Of a DNA stretch of 64,000 bases, positions 8,456-19,343 are shown piece by piece. Source of the DNA: Lachnospiraceae bacterium (GTDB lineage: Bacteria; Bacillota; Clostridia; Lachnospirales; Lachnospiraceae); the NCBI GenBank assembly GCA_030540075.1, contig JAUNWX010000003.1:18029-82028 (forward strand), written 5' to 3'. The position numbers and the translations under genes were made by a program. Each line of letters starts with the position of its first letter. Positions within the stretch are counted from its first letter, which is position 1. A model generated the notes under the pieces. The model was not told the origin of the DNA. It saw only the letters and a program-made list of their open reading frames with translations, and ran no database searches.

Positions 8456-11400
8456 TTATACGTTCCGGCCGGTTTCGAAATCCTCCCGGATCTTCGCCCA
8501 GGCACCATCCGGTGAGTAGAAGGTCGATATGAAGCTGACGGCGTTATGCGCCATCTTCTCGATCTCCTCCGGATGCCTGTAGAGGTGGATGACCTCCTGT
8601 GCAAAGGCCGTCGGATCATCCTGGATGCGCAGGGCGGTCTCTGCCACCGGGATGCCCTCGGCACCACAGCTCGTCGTCACCACCGCGGTTCCCGCGTGCA
8701 GTGCCTCGACGACCTTGCCCTTGACGCCGGCACCGAAACGAAGCGGTACCACGACGACACGGCTCCGACGGTACATCTCGTCGAGCTTCTCGATGCTGAC
8801 GAAACCGAGCACATCGACATCCGGCCGCGCGTTCAGCGCGAGCACCTCGTCGTCCGCATTGGACCCGATGACGTGGAGTACCACGCCCGGAATCTCGGCC
8901 TCGATCTGTGGCAGGATATCCTTCACGAACCACAGGAGGCCATCCTTGTTAGGCGGGTGCGCGAAACCACCGACAAACAGGAGATCCTGCTTCTTCGCAT
9001 AATCCTCATCGAGGACGGCCGGCTCATCGTAGACGAAGGAGGTGATGGCCTTCACATGGATGGTCGGGTCCTCCTTATGCACGATCTCCGCCTCCACCTC
9101 GGACGGGAAGTAGCTCATGTCGGCCTTGCGCATCACGGCATACTCGACGCCATGCCAGTACTCGGCCTCCTCACGGGTCTTTTCGTTATGGTCGATCGCA
9201 TACTCGCGCATCAGACGGAGGGAGTGAAGATCGGATCCATGGTAGATGATCTTCATATCCGTATGCTCGCGGATGTAATCGATGTAGCGCGCCGCGATGT
9301 GCGGACGGCTGAGATAGGCGATGCGGATAAAGGACCTGTTCCGCTCGATCCAGCCCCAGATGTCGGCCTGCAGCTTCGCGCCGTAGAGCACCTCGATACC
9401 GAGCTGCTCGAGGTCCGAGGTATACGGCTCCTCATGGGCGAAGTTGTCGCCGAGGAACTTCACACGCCAGCCCTGACGCAGGAAGAGCTGCATATACTGA
9501 TAGTCCAGCTTACTGCCGGCATCCTTATCCCAGGTCGGTACATAGTGGTCGATCATCAGCATGCATGGCCGGTGCTGACCACGCTCACGGGCGTCAAACG
9601 GGTTCGGGTTGCCGTCATTGACACACTGCTCCCGAAGCTCGGCCGCCCACTTCTCACGGAACTTCTCCTGGTTCACGACCTGATAGTGCTTCAGGCTCGA
9701 GGTATCCGAGGTGTCCGTGCCGTTCGAGATGCCCTCGAAGTGGATGACGACGGACTTCGGCTGGAACATGACCTTCTTTCCGTGTTTCCGCACCTCAAAA
9801 GCGAGGTCCGTATCCTCATAGTACGCCGGTGCGAAGCGCTCATCGAAGCCGCCGATCTCCTTCCAGAGCTCCGTGCGGATCATGATTGCGGCACCCGAAA
9901 TGAAGTCGACCTCCTTCACATAGTTGTACTCCGGATCCGCCGGGTCCTGCAGACGGCCATAGTTCCAGCCGGAGCCATCCGACCAGATGATGCCGCCCGC
10001 CTCCTGGAGACGGCCGTCCGGGTACACGAGCTTACTGCCGACCATACCGATGGACGGATCGCGCTCGATCAGCTCGACGAGGGAGGACAGCCAGCCCTTC
10101 TGCACCTGGGTATCGTTATTTAAGAAGAAAATATACTTACCACGGGCGATGGAGGCCGCCTGATTACAGTTCTTCAGGAAGCCCATGTTCTCGCGGTTTC
10201 GTGCCACGACGAGATTCTCCGCATACTGGCCGATCTCGCGGGTCGCATCGGTCGACACATCATCCGCGATGATGACCTCATACGGGGTCTCTGCGAAATC
10301 CGTATTCTCCCGGATGCTGATGAGGCACTGGTAGGTATAGTGGATCTGGTTGTAGCATGGGATGACAATGCTGACGAGCGGCGCATCCGTGCGCTCAAAC
10401 TTTACCTTTCCATAGCTCAGGTACAGGTCGCCGACATTGAAATCACCACGGATCCGGTTCTTGCCATCCTCCGTGAAGTACATCGGAAGCATCTTCGCCG
10501 GATGACGGAGGGTCCGCTTCACATAGCTCAGCACCTTCCGCTTACGGGAGCCGACCGGGAAATGGTGGTTCAGGCTGTTCCGGAGGCGGGTGCCCACGCG
10601 GGCCTTCAGGCTCTGGCGGGCCATGTAGTAGTCTCGCTCCGCGATGAGGGACTGGATGTCACGCTCATGCACCTGGATCACGTTCGTAAGGTTTGCGACA
10701 TGCACCTGGGTGAGACGGTTGACCTCGCGCTCCTTCTGGACCGTAATATCCCGTTCCTTCACCTCGCGCTGCAGCTCCTGTGCATCGTGGAGGGTCTTCG
10801 TATACTCCTCCTCGAGGGCACGGAAACGCTTCACGGTAACCTTGTCGTTCAGGAACGCATGCATGCTTTCGCCGTCCTGTCCATGGATCTCCTCCTGGAA
10901 GGACTGCTCCCGCTCGGCGAAGGCATCGAGCTCCGGCTTCGTGAAGCCGAAGTTCCGGAGGAAGGCCAGTGCATCCTCGTAGGCCAGGAACTCCCGGTAC
11001 TCCATGTACCAGTAGTAGAGGATGCGGTACTGCAGGAAGCGGACGTCGACGGCTTCATCGAAGACCCACTCACAGTCGATGAGGGTCGGCCGGCCGTCCG
11101 CCATGATGACATTATCAAACTGGCAGTCGAAATTCGCCGGCTGCACACTTCCGTCCTTCACGCCGAGCACGAGGTCGACGGTCTCTGCGAGCTCCCGGAT
11201 CGGTGCGACACCGTCCTTGATCATATCCCGCAGGATCTCGCTCAGGCTCTGTCCCTCGACGAACGGATAGCGGATGAAGCTTAGGAACTGGTAGCTTCCG
11301 AGGGCACGGCTGGTCTCGACGGCACGGAGTACCGTGAGCTGCGGATTCGCTGCGGCGATCGCCTCTGCCTTCTCGCTGAGTGACTCGATGTGTGCATTGG

Positions 11401-12154
11401 CCTCCGGCGTCGTACCGGCCTTCACGGCGAAACGCTTCCCCTGGTCATCCCGGTAGAGCAGAGTCTTGATGGCGTATTCCAGCTTGCGGGTCGAATTATA
11501 CTTGATGTAGTCCGGAAGGAAGCGGCGGTAGTCCCGTGCCTTCGGACGGACGCTGCCATCCGGCTGATAGATATAGAAGTAGGCCGGCGCGAACTCGCGG
11601 AAGCGGTTCTCCCGGATGAGGAGTGCGGTCTTTTCGTCCTCCTCGGAGACGTCCGGCATGTGCGCATCACTGTAGAAATGCAGCGGTACGCTGAGCTCCG
11701 GCGTCAGATAGTAGAGCGTCTCCCGTGCGCCCGGCTGCTCCTCGCGGAGGCTCGCACGCAGGGACGCAAGCTCGGTCCAGCGAAGATAGAGGACATCCTC
11801 CTTCCGGTCGCCGGAAGCCATACGGTCGATGTCGAGGGCGTTTTCGATACCCATCAGGATGCGACCGCCCTTCTTCAGCCAGGTTTCCGTCAGCGCATGA
11901 AGCATCGTGTAGACGTCGCCCTGGAACAGACGGAGGATCTTCTTCGTCAGCACCGGGATCACGACATAGTCGTAGGTGCTGTCGTCGAGACGGCGGGATA
12001 CCTGATGTACGCGCGGCTCGAGGAGGGTCACGAAGGGTGCCGTCGTCTCCTTATCGCCGAGCACCAGGACCGAAGCGTCGCGCTCGCGGCCTGAGGTCAC
12101 GTCCTCGAAATAAAACCACTCGATGGTATTGGTGATGTGTCGTGAAAAATCCAT
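8456..12154 (-). CDS. multidomain polysaccharide enzyme: MTase-like, kinase-like, coiled coil, GT2, GT4
   Basis: 1232 residues in five parts. (1) About 1-190: class-I methyltransferase-like fold (VLVLG, then YDYVVIP, then WLKKGGRILMGIEN) but without a clear GxG SAM loop, so probably degenerate. (2) About 200-420: kinase-like domain with VK at Lys245, catalytic-loop-like FDCQFDNVI (Asp343, Asn348) and LIDCEW (Asp360). (3) About 425-515: long charged coiled coil. (4) About 590-860: GT2 with ADD at 630-632 and NNDT at 679-682. (5) About 905-1232: GT4 with FVGGF and a GxxxKxxEAL stretch. The order methyltransferase-kinase-coiled coil is that of WbdD, the chain terminator and length ruler of E. 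coli O9a. Fusion to two glycosyltransferases would make a polymerase-terminator in one chain; that role is inference. It overlaps wzt by one base (TAATG). Confidence 0.8.
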   Translation of the reverse strand: MDFSRHITNTIEWFYFEDVTSGRERDASVLVLGDKETTAPFVTLLEPRVHQVSRRLDDSTYDYVVIPVLTKKILRLFQGDVYTMLHALTETWLKKGGRILMGIENALDIDRMASGDRKEDVLYLRWTELASLRASLREEQPGARETLYYLTPELSVPLHFYSDAHMPDVSEEDEKTALLIRENRFREFAPAYFYIYQPDGSVRPKARDYRRFLPDYIKYNSTRKLEYAIKTLLYRDDQGKRFAVKAGTTPEANAHIESLSEKAEAIAAANPQLTVLRAVETSRALGSYQFLSFIRYPFVEGQSLSEILRDMIKDGVAPIRELAETVDLVLGVKDGSVQPANFDCQFDNVIMADGRPTLIDCEWVFDEAVDVRFLQYRILYYWYMEYREFLAYEDALAFLRNFGFTKPELDAFAEREQSFQEEIHGQDGESMHAFLNDKVTVKRFRALEEEYTKTLHDAQELQREVKERDITVQKEREVNRLTQVHVANLTNVIQVHERDIQSLIAERDYYMARQSLKARVGTRLRNSLNHHFPVGSRKRKVLSYVKRTLRHPAKMLPMYFTEDGKNRIRGDFNVGDLYLSYGKVKFERTDAPLVSIVIPCYNQIHYTYQCLISIRENTDFAETPYEVIIADDVSTDATREIGQYAENLVVARNRENMGFLKNCNQAASIARGKYIFFLNNDTQVQKGWLSSLVELIERDPSIGMVGSKLVYPDGRLQEAGGIIWSDGSGWNYGRLQDPADPEYNYVKEVDFISGAAIMIRTELWKEIGGFDERFAPAYYEDTDLAFEVRKHGKKVMFQPKSVVIHFEGISNGTDTSDTSSLKHYQVVNQEKFREKWAAELREQCVNDGNPNPFDARERGQHRPCMLMIDHYVPTWDKDAGSKLDYQYMQLFLRQGWRVKFLGDNFAHEEPYTSDLEQLGIEVLYGAKLQADIWGWIERNRSFIRIAYLSRPHIAARYIDYIREHTDMKIIYHGSDLHSLRLMREYAIDHNEKTREEAEYWHGVEYAVMRKADMSYFPSEVEAEIVHKEDPTIHVKAITSFVYDEPAVLDEDYAKKQDLLFVGGFAHPPNKDGLLWFVKDILPQIEAEIPGVVLHVIGSNADDEVLALNARPDVDVLGFVSIEKLDEMYRRSRVVVVPLRFGAGVKGKVVEALHAGTAVVTTSCGAEGIPVAETALRIQDDPTAFAQEVIHLYRHPEEIEKMAHNAVSFISTFYSPDGAWAKIREDFETGRNV

Positions 12155-13626
12155 TAGTGTTCACGCCTTTCCAGAGTCACCTCGGACTCCATATCGTACA
12201 CACCCACGGTGTTCTTGTTCGAAAGAACCGTGATGGATGCGACGTCATACTTTCGGTCATAGACCACATGCTCGCCCTCCTCGAAGCCCGTGCAGGACAT
12301 ACTGAGGAGATACTCGCCGCCCTGCAGGGTCATCCGCTGGGTGAAGGTACAGGTATATTCATCGCCCGCCTTCACCGGCTGGATGTCGCAGCCCTCGATG
12401 AGGGTGTTCGTACCGGTGAGATCCGCGCCGCGCTTATCCTTGATCGTAAAGGTAAAGATCGGGGCCGCGATCGGGGCATTGAAGCGGATCTTTTCCTTGA
12501 TGGAGAAGGTCTCGCCCTTGACGATGACGTTCGAGATCTTCCCGCGCTGGTCGAGGATGCCGAGATCCCAGATGCTCGCGCGTCCGTCGCCGTAGTGCTG
12601 GACGTTCGGATTCAGGTTCAGGTTGTCCTGCATGAGCGGTGCCGTTCCGCTGCCCGCGGAGGCATCTGCGTCGTGACCGTCTGCATTGGCCTCCCCGGAC
12701 GGCGCGTCCTTCGAGAGCTGCACGCGGGTCGCAGATCCCGCCTCACCTTCTGCGAGGGCCGCCGCACCGACGCTGTCGACGCCGAAGTTCTGGCCGTCGA
12801 TGAAGTCCGCCGCGGCCTGCGCGTCGGCCTGGTGCTGTGCATAGCGCTGGTCCTCCTCGGTGAAGCGGCCGGCGAGAATCTTCTTATACAGATCGACCAT
12901 GTCGCCCGGCAGTCCCTCGGAGACCTTCTCGCCCTTGTTCAGCAGGATGACGCGGTCGCAGTACTTCATGACGGAACCGAGGTCGTGCGTGACCATGAGG
13001 ATGGTCGTGCCGTTCCGACGGAGCTCATCCATGCGATGATAGCACTTCGCCTGGAAGAAGACGTCGCCGACGGACAGTGCCTCGTCGACGATGAGAATCT
13101 CCGGATCCATCGCGACATAGAGCGCGAAGGCGAGGCGGACGAACATACCGGAGGAGTAGCTCTTCACCGGCTGGTGCACGAAATCGCCGATGTCCGCGAA
13201 GTCGAGGATTTCCTGGAGCTTCTCGTCCATCTGCTCCTTCGTGAAGCCCATCATCGTGCCGTTCATGTAGACGTTCTCGATACCGGTGTAGTCCGGGTTG
13301 AAGCCGGCGCCGAGCTCGAGGAGCGCACAGACGATGCCGTGGATGCTGACCGCGCCCTCGGACGGGGTCAGGACACCAGTGATGATCTTCAGCATGGTCG
13401 ACTTGCCGGAGCCGTTGGTGCCGATGATGCCGACGGCTTCGCCCTTTCGTACCTGGAAGCCGACGTGGTTCAGGGCATAGAAGTCCCGGTGGTAGTTCCG
13501 GTGCGTGAGGCTCACCGCCTCCTTCAGGCGGTCGATCGGCTTATCGTACAGGCGGTATATTTTCGTGACGTCCTGAACATCGATGACGATGTCGGACGTG
13601 CTGTGTTCTGTGTTCTTTGTTTCCAT
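12154..13626 (-). CDS. wzt: ABC exporter ATPase with C-terminal carbohydrate-binding domain (Wzt type)
   Basis: 490 residues. The ATPase part (1 to about 250) has Walker A GTNGSGKST, the ELGAGFNPDYTGIEN stretch typical of polysaccharide exporters, signature YSSGMFVRLAFAL and Walker B ILIVDEAL. A low-complexity linker (about 285-335) leads to a beta-rich C-terminal domain (about 340-490, beginning YGDGRASIWDLGILD) that resembles the Wzt C-terminal domain, which recognises the modified non-reducing end of the glycan. It should therefore work with the kinase/methyltransferase-like protein downstream. The permease subunit Wzm, normally next to wzt, is not found in the window. No strong ribosome site precedes the ATG. 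Confidence 0.88.
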   Translation of the reverse strand: METKNTEHSTSDIVIDVQDVTKIYRLYDKPIDRLKEAVSLTHRNYHRDFYALNHVGFQVRKGEAVGIIGTNGSGKSTMLKIITGVLTPSEGAVSIHGIVCALLELGAGFNPDYTGIENVYMNGTMMGFTKEQMDEKLQEILDFADIGDFVHQPVKSYSSGMFVRLAFALYVAMDPEILIVDEALSVGDVFFQAKCYHRMDELRRNGTTILMVTHDLGSVMKYCDRVILLNKGEKVSEGLPGDMVDLYKKILAGRFTEEDQRYAQHQADAQAAADFIDGQNFGVDSVGAAALAEGEAGSATRVQLSKDAPSGEANADGHDADASAGSGTAPLMQDNLNLNPNVQHYGDGRASIWDLGILDQRGKISNVIVKGETFSIKEKIRFNAPIAAPIFTFTIKDKRGADLTGTNTLIEGCDIQPVKAGDEYTCTFTQRMTLQGGEYLLSMSCTGFEEGEHVVYDRKYDVASITVLSNKNTVGVYDMESEVTLERREH

Positions 13627-13668
13627 ATGTTATAACGTAAGCGGCCGGGGTGTCCGGCGTAAATAAAA

Positions 13669-13701
13669 ATCCCCAGATGCGTTTCTGCGCATTTGGGGAA
13701 T
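13669..13701 (-). terminator. intrinsic terminator between the secreted-protein gene and wzt
   Basis: CCCCAGATGCG pairs with CGCATTTGGGG across a 6-base loop, with one G-T pair. On the minus strand the stem is followed by ATTTTTATTTA. It ends the transcript of the gene at 13783-14607; some read-through may feed wzt, since only about 40 bases separate the two. Confidence 0.75.
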
Positions 13702-13782
13702 ATTTTAGCATAGTTGCTTTTATTTTTCCATATAGGATGGTAAGTGCTCTGCCGAGGCCCCCTGGCTGAATGAATTTTACGA

Positions 13783-14607
13783 TCAGGCCTGCGGGGTCTT
13801 GTAGGTATTCACGTTGGTTGCGCCGGTCGACGGGAGGGTGCCGGTGTAGCTCGTGCCGGTGCTGGTCTGGGTCGTAGTGGTTCCCGTCGTCGTGCCGGTG
13901 CTGGTAGTTGCGGTGGTGCCGGTCGTGGTCTGGGTTGTCGTACCGGCGGTCGGACCGACGTTCGGGGAGCCTGCGTTCGTCACGAGGTGTCCGTCACTTG
14001 CGTAGTAGCTGTAGGTGCCGGTCGTGGTGTTATAGCTGTAGGTCTTCGTCGTCTGTTCGGTTCCTGCCGGGGAAACATAGGTGCCGGCGGTTACGCTGCT
14101 CTGATTCAGCTGGCTCTGGTCCTGAGTCTGGATCGTCGGGAGCGTCGCGTTCGTATAGGTATTATTCGGGCCGGTGCCACTACCCCTCTTCGGCAGGACC
14201 TTCGTGATCGTGGCAACATCCCCGATCTGGAGGTTTGCGTTCGCGGCTGCGGTGTTCGCCGCGAGCTGCTCGGTGGTCAGGGTCGTCTCCTGCACGACGT
14301 TTCCTCCGCGGGCGGCCTTCGCTGCATCGACGGCGGTATTGGCTGCGGCGATGGACTGTGCAGTGTTTGCGCGCTGTGCGGCTTCAGTCGTAAAGGTTTC
14401 GGCGGTCATCGTGACGGTCGGTGCCGGGGTGCCGTCTGGAGCCGGCTGGCCGGCGTATACGCAGACCTGCTGGCCGGTCGTCGTCTCGGTCCAGATTGCG
14501 ATCGGGCCCTGCAGGGTATACTGCCATGCGGCCATCGACGGCATCGCGCTCATCAGGGTCATCGCCGTCGCGGCAGCCAGAAGCTTCGTCCAGTGTAATC
14601 GTCTCAT
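13783..14607 (-). CDS. secreted Thr/Gly-rich protein of unknown function
   Basis: 274 residues. A signal peptide is evident: MRRLHWTK, a hydrophobic Ala/Leu/Met core, then AMPSMAA before W28. The mature part begins with a small domain (YTLQGPIAIWTET...VCVYAGQPAP), then Ala-rich helical sequence (about 75-120), then a Thr/Ser/Gly/Gln-rich tail (about 140-270) with many TTTGT-like repeats. LPSTGATN near the end resembles a sortase motif, but no hydrophobic segment or basic tail follows, so it is unlikely to be one. The start is supported by AAAGGAG 7 bases upstream. The tail looks like a flexible, possibly glycosylated, wall-spanning stretch. No family recognised. Confidence 0.65.
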   Translation of the reverse strand: MRRLHWTKLLAAATAMTLMSAMPSMAAWQYTLQGPIAIWTETTTGQQVCVYAGQPAPDGTPAPTVTMTAETFTTEAAQRANTAQSIAAANTAVDAAKAARGGNVVQETTLTTEQLAANTAAANANLQIGDVATITKVLPKRGSGTGPNNTYTNATLPTIQTQDQSQLNQSSVTAGTYVSPAGTEQTTKTYSYNTTTGTYSYYASDGHLVTNAGSPNVGPTAGTTTQTTTGTTATTSTGTTTGTTTTQTSTGTSYTGTLPSTGATNVNTYKTPQA

Positions 14608-14647
14608 ATCTCTTCTCCTTTAAGGATCTCTCTTCGTTCTTAATGGG

Positions 14648-14653
14648 AGTATA
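14648..14653 (-). promoter_or_regulatory. extended -10 promoter of the secreted-protein gene
   Basis: On the minus strand TGCTATACT gives a TATACT -10 box with an extended TG, about 40 bases before the start codon at 14607. No good -35 box is seen. Confidence 0.45.
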
Positions 14654-14718
14654 GCACAGAATGGCGTACGGAATGCTTACAATTTTCGACACAGTTTCAG
14701 ATCATAGTTTCAGAGCCG

Positions 14719-14768
14719 CGGAGGACCGGCCGCCGAAGCACAGTATGGCTTCTGCGGCCGGTCCTCCG
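14719..14768. repeat. short form of the CGGAGG hairpin family
   Basis: A perfect 15-bp stem (14719-14733 with 14754-14768) encloses a 20-base loop containing GAAGCACAGTATGGCTTC, whose ends can pair again. The same stem core (CGGAGGACCGGC) and loop recur at 17486-17553. The outer ends of the three long intergenic elements at 52, 53 and 63 kb carry the same pieces. It lies behind clpB but lacks a U-tract on that strand. Confidence 0.75.
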
Positions 14769-14782
14769 GGTCCTTCGTATTT

Positions 14783-17371
<2,589 letters not shown>

Positions 17372-17406
17372 AAGACTGAACCTCCTTATTTCCTTCGGAT
17401 AAAAGT

Positions 17407-17434
17407 ATTATAGCGCGGTTGTTAGCACTTTCAA
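17407..17434 (-). promoter_or_regulatory. clpB promoter
   Basis: On the minus strand, -35 TTGAAA (17429-17434) and -10 TATAAT (17407-17412) are 16 bases apart. This is a near-consensus vegetative sigma promoter about 40 bases before the clpB start. Confidence 0.85.
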
Positions 17435-17448
17435 GTGTCGAGTGCTAA
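17422..17448 (-). promoter_or_regulatory. CIRCE operator (HrcA site) of clpB
   Basis: TTAGCACTT-N9-GAGTGCTAA, one base off the consensus TTAGCACTC-N9-GAGTGCTAA. It covers the -35 box of the clpB promoter, so HrcA binding should block RNA polymerase. CIRCE control of clpB (rather than CtsR) is established in several Gram-positive lineages. Confidence 0.93.
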
Positions 17449-17485
17449 TTAAATTATAAATTTTCTATAACGAAATTGTTCAGTC

Positions 17486-17553
17486 GAAGAGCCCCGGAGG
17501 ACCGGCAGCTGAAGCGCAAAATGGCTTCTGCTGCCGGTCCTCCGGGGCTCTTC
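17486..17553. repeat. perfect 24-bp hairpin between pgm and clpB, short form of CGGAGG family
   Basis: 17486-17509 is exactly complementary to 17530-17553; the 20-base loop contains GAAGCGCAAAATGGCTTC. It lies downstream of pgm on the minus strand but has no U-tract. It shares stem core and loop with the hairpin at 14719-14768. Confidence 0.8.
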
Positions 17554-17568
17554 GTTCATATGAAACGT

Positions 17569-19341
17569 TTACTTCATCCAGTCGCTCAGCTCAGCGGCGA
17601 TGGCGGCTTCGCAGTCTTCTGCGGCGGCCTGGTTCTCCGCGCTGATGGAGATGTAGATCTTCAGCTTCGGCTCGGTGCCGGATGGGCGTACCACGACGGA
17701 GCAGTGGTCGCTCAGCAGGTACTTGAGGACATCCGACTTCGGAAGTCCGTCGAGGCCCGGGAGATAATCGAGGACCTTCTCCACCTTTTTTCCGGCGAAG
17801 GCGTCCGGCGCTTCGGTGCGGAAGCGTTGCATAATCTTCTGCATCTTCTCGAAGCCGGCCGAACCCTCGAAGGCGAAGCTGTGGAGGGTGTTCAGGCAGT
17901 AGCCGTACTCTGCATAGAGTGCCTGCAGGCGGTCGAGGAGGCTGATGCCCTGCGTCTTATAGAAGCAGAACATCTCGCAGATCATGAGCGCGCCGTCGAC
18001 GGCATCCTTATCGCGTACATAGCTGCCGGTGAGGTAGCCGTAGCTCTCCTCGAAGCCGAAGACATAGCGCTCCGGATGGCCTTCCTTCTCGAGGCGGCCG
18101 ATCTGCTCACCGATGAACTTGAAGCCGGTCAGGACATTGACGGTTTCGACGCCGTAGTGCGCGGCGATGCGCTCGCCGAGGTCCATGGTCACGATGGTCT
18201 TCACCATCACCGGATCCTTCGGCAGTGTTCCGTGCTTCGTCCGCTGCGCGAGGATGTAGTCCAGCAGCAGGATGCCGGTCTCGTTACCGCTCAGCAGCTG
18301 GTAGCTTCCGTCTGCTCTTCGTACGGCAATGCCTACACGATCGCAGTCCGGGTCGGTCGCGAGGAGGAGGTCCGCCTGTACGCGCTCCGCATAGTCCATG
18401 CCGAGGGCCATCGCTTCTTTGATTTCCGGGTTCGGATACGGGCAGGTCGGGAAATGGCCGTCCGGCATCTCCTGCTCCTTCACGAGCGTGATGTTCGTGT
18501 AGCCGCACTCGCGGAGGGTGCGGGTCACCGGTGCACGACCCGTGCCATTCAGCGGTGAGTAGACGATCGCCACGTTCCGGTCGATGTGATCGTCCGGACC
18601 AAGGACGGACTGCTTCTTTACGTTTTCCACGAAGTCGGTGTATACCGCCTCGCCGATCCAGAAGATACGGGCCGTCGCCGGTGTATCGTTCTCTCCGGCA
18701 GCAGGGGTGGTGACGATGTCTGTGGCGGAGACATTGGCCTCGGCGGTGTCGCGGGTGCCGGCGATCTCGAAGTCGGTCATGCGGATGTCCGCGAAGAGAT
18801 CGAGTGCCTCGATTTCCGCGAGGATCTCGGCGGCGGCCTCGGTCGTGATCTGGCAGCCATCGGCGCCGTAGACCTTGTAGCCGTTGTACTTCGCCGGATT
18901 GTGGGATGCGGTCAGCATGATGCCGGCGGCGCAGTGAAGCGCACGGGTCGCGAAGCTGAGGCACGGGGTCGGCATGATGTCCTCGTACGTGTAGACGTCG
19001 ATGCCGTTCGCTGCGAAGACGCGGGCCGCGGTCTCGGCGAAGAGGTCCGACTTGATGCGGCTGTCGCGGGAAACCGCGATGCGGCGGTCGGCGGCTGCGA
19101 AATGCTTCCGTACGTAGTTTGCGAGACCCTGGGAGGCTTTCGCCACGGTGTATACGTTCATGCGGTTCGTGCCGGCGCCGATGATGCCACGGAGGCCGCC
19201 GGTTCCGAAAGCGAGGTCACGGTAGAACGCGTCCTGAATCTTCTCTTCCTCTCCCCGGATCGCCGTGAGCTCCTGCTCGACATCGGCATCCAGTCCCTTC
19301 GCAAGCGCGCACCAGCGCGTGTATTCCTTCATATAATCCAT
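17569..19341 (-). CDS. pgm: phosphoglucomutase/phosphomannomutase
   Basis: 590 residues, alpha-D-phosphohexomutase superfamily. The phosphoserine loop is TASHNP (Ser146), the metal loop is ATDPDCDRVG, the sugar-binding loop GFEESYGYL, and the phosphate-binding end is RPSGTEPKLKIY. It interconverts hexose 1- and 6-phosphates. Adjacent to manC, with only 2 bases between, it can supply mannose 1-phosphate or glucose 1-phosphate for GDP-mannose and CDP-glucose. I start at 19341, where AAGGAG sits 7 bases upstream; the longer open frame to 19470 is Arg-rich, unrelated to the family, and lies inside manC. Confidence 0.93.
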   Translation of the reverse strand: MDYMKEYTRWCALAKGLDADVEQELTAIRGEEEKIQDAFYRDLAFGTGGLRGIIGAGTNRMNVYTVAKASQGLANYVRKHFAAADRRIAVSRDSRIKSDLFAETAARVFAANGIDVYTYEDIMPTPCLSFATRALHCAAGIMLTASHNPAKYNGYKVYGADGCQITTEAAAEILAEIEALDLFADIRMTDFEIAGTRDTAEANVSATDIVTTPAAGENDTPATARIFWIGEAVYTDFVENVKKQSVLGPDDHIDRNVAIVYSPLNGTGRAPVTRTLRECGYTNITLVKEQEMPDGHFPTCPYPNPEIKEAMALGMDYAERVQADLLLATDPDCDRVGIAVRRADGSYQLLSGNETGILLLDYILAQRTKHGTLPKDPVMVKTIVTMDLGERIAAHYGVETVNVLTGFKFIGEQIGRLEKEGHPERYVFGFEESYGYLTGSYVRDKDAVDGALMICEMFCFYKTQGISLLDRLQALYAEYGYCLNTLHSFAFEGSAGFEKMQKIMQRFRTEAPDAFAGKKVEKVLDYLPGLDGLPKSDVLKYLLSDHCSVVVRPSGTEPKLKIYISISAENQAAAEDCEAAIAAELSDWMK

Positions 19342-19343
19342 GC

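Noticed and set aside
13795-13830. LPSTG sequence as a sortase anchor in the Thr-rich secreted protein
   Set aside because: No hydrophobic segment and no basic tail follow it, so the sorting signal is incomplete.
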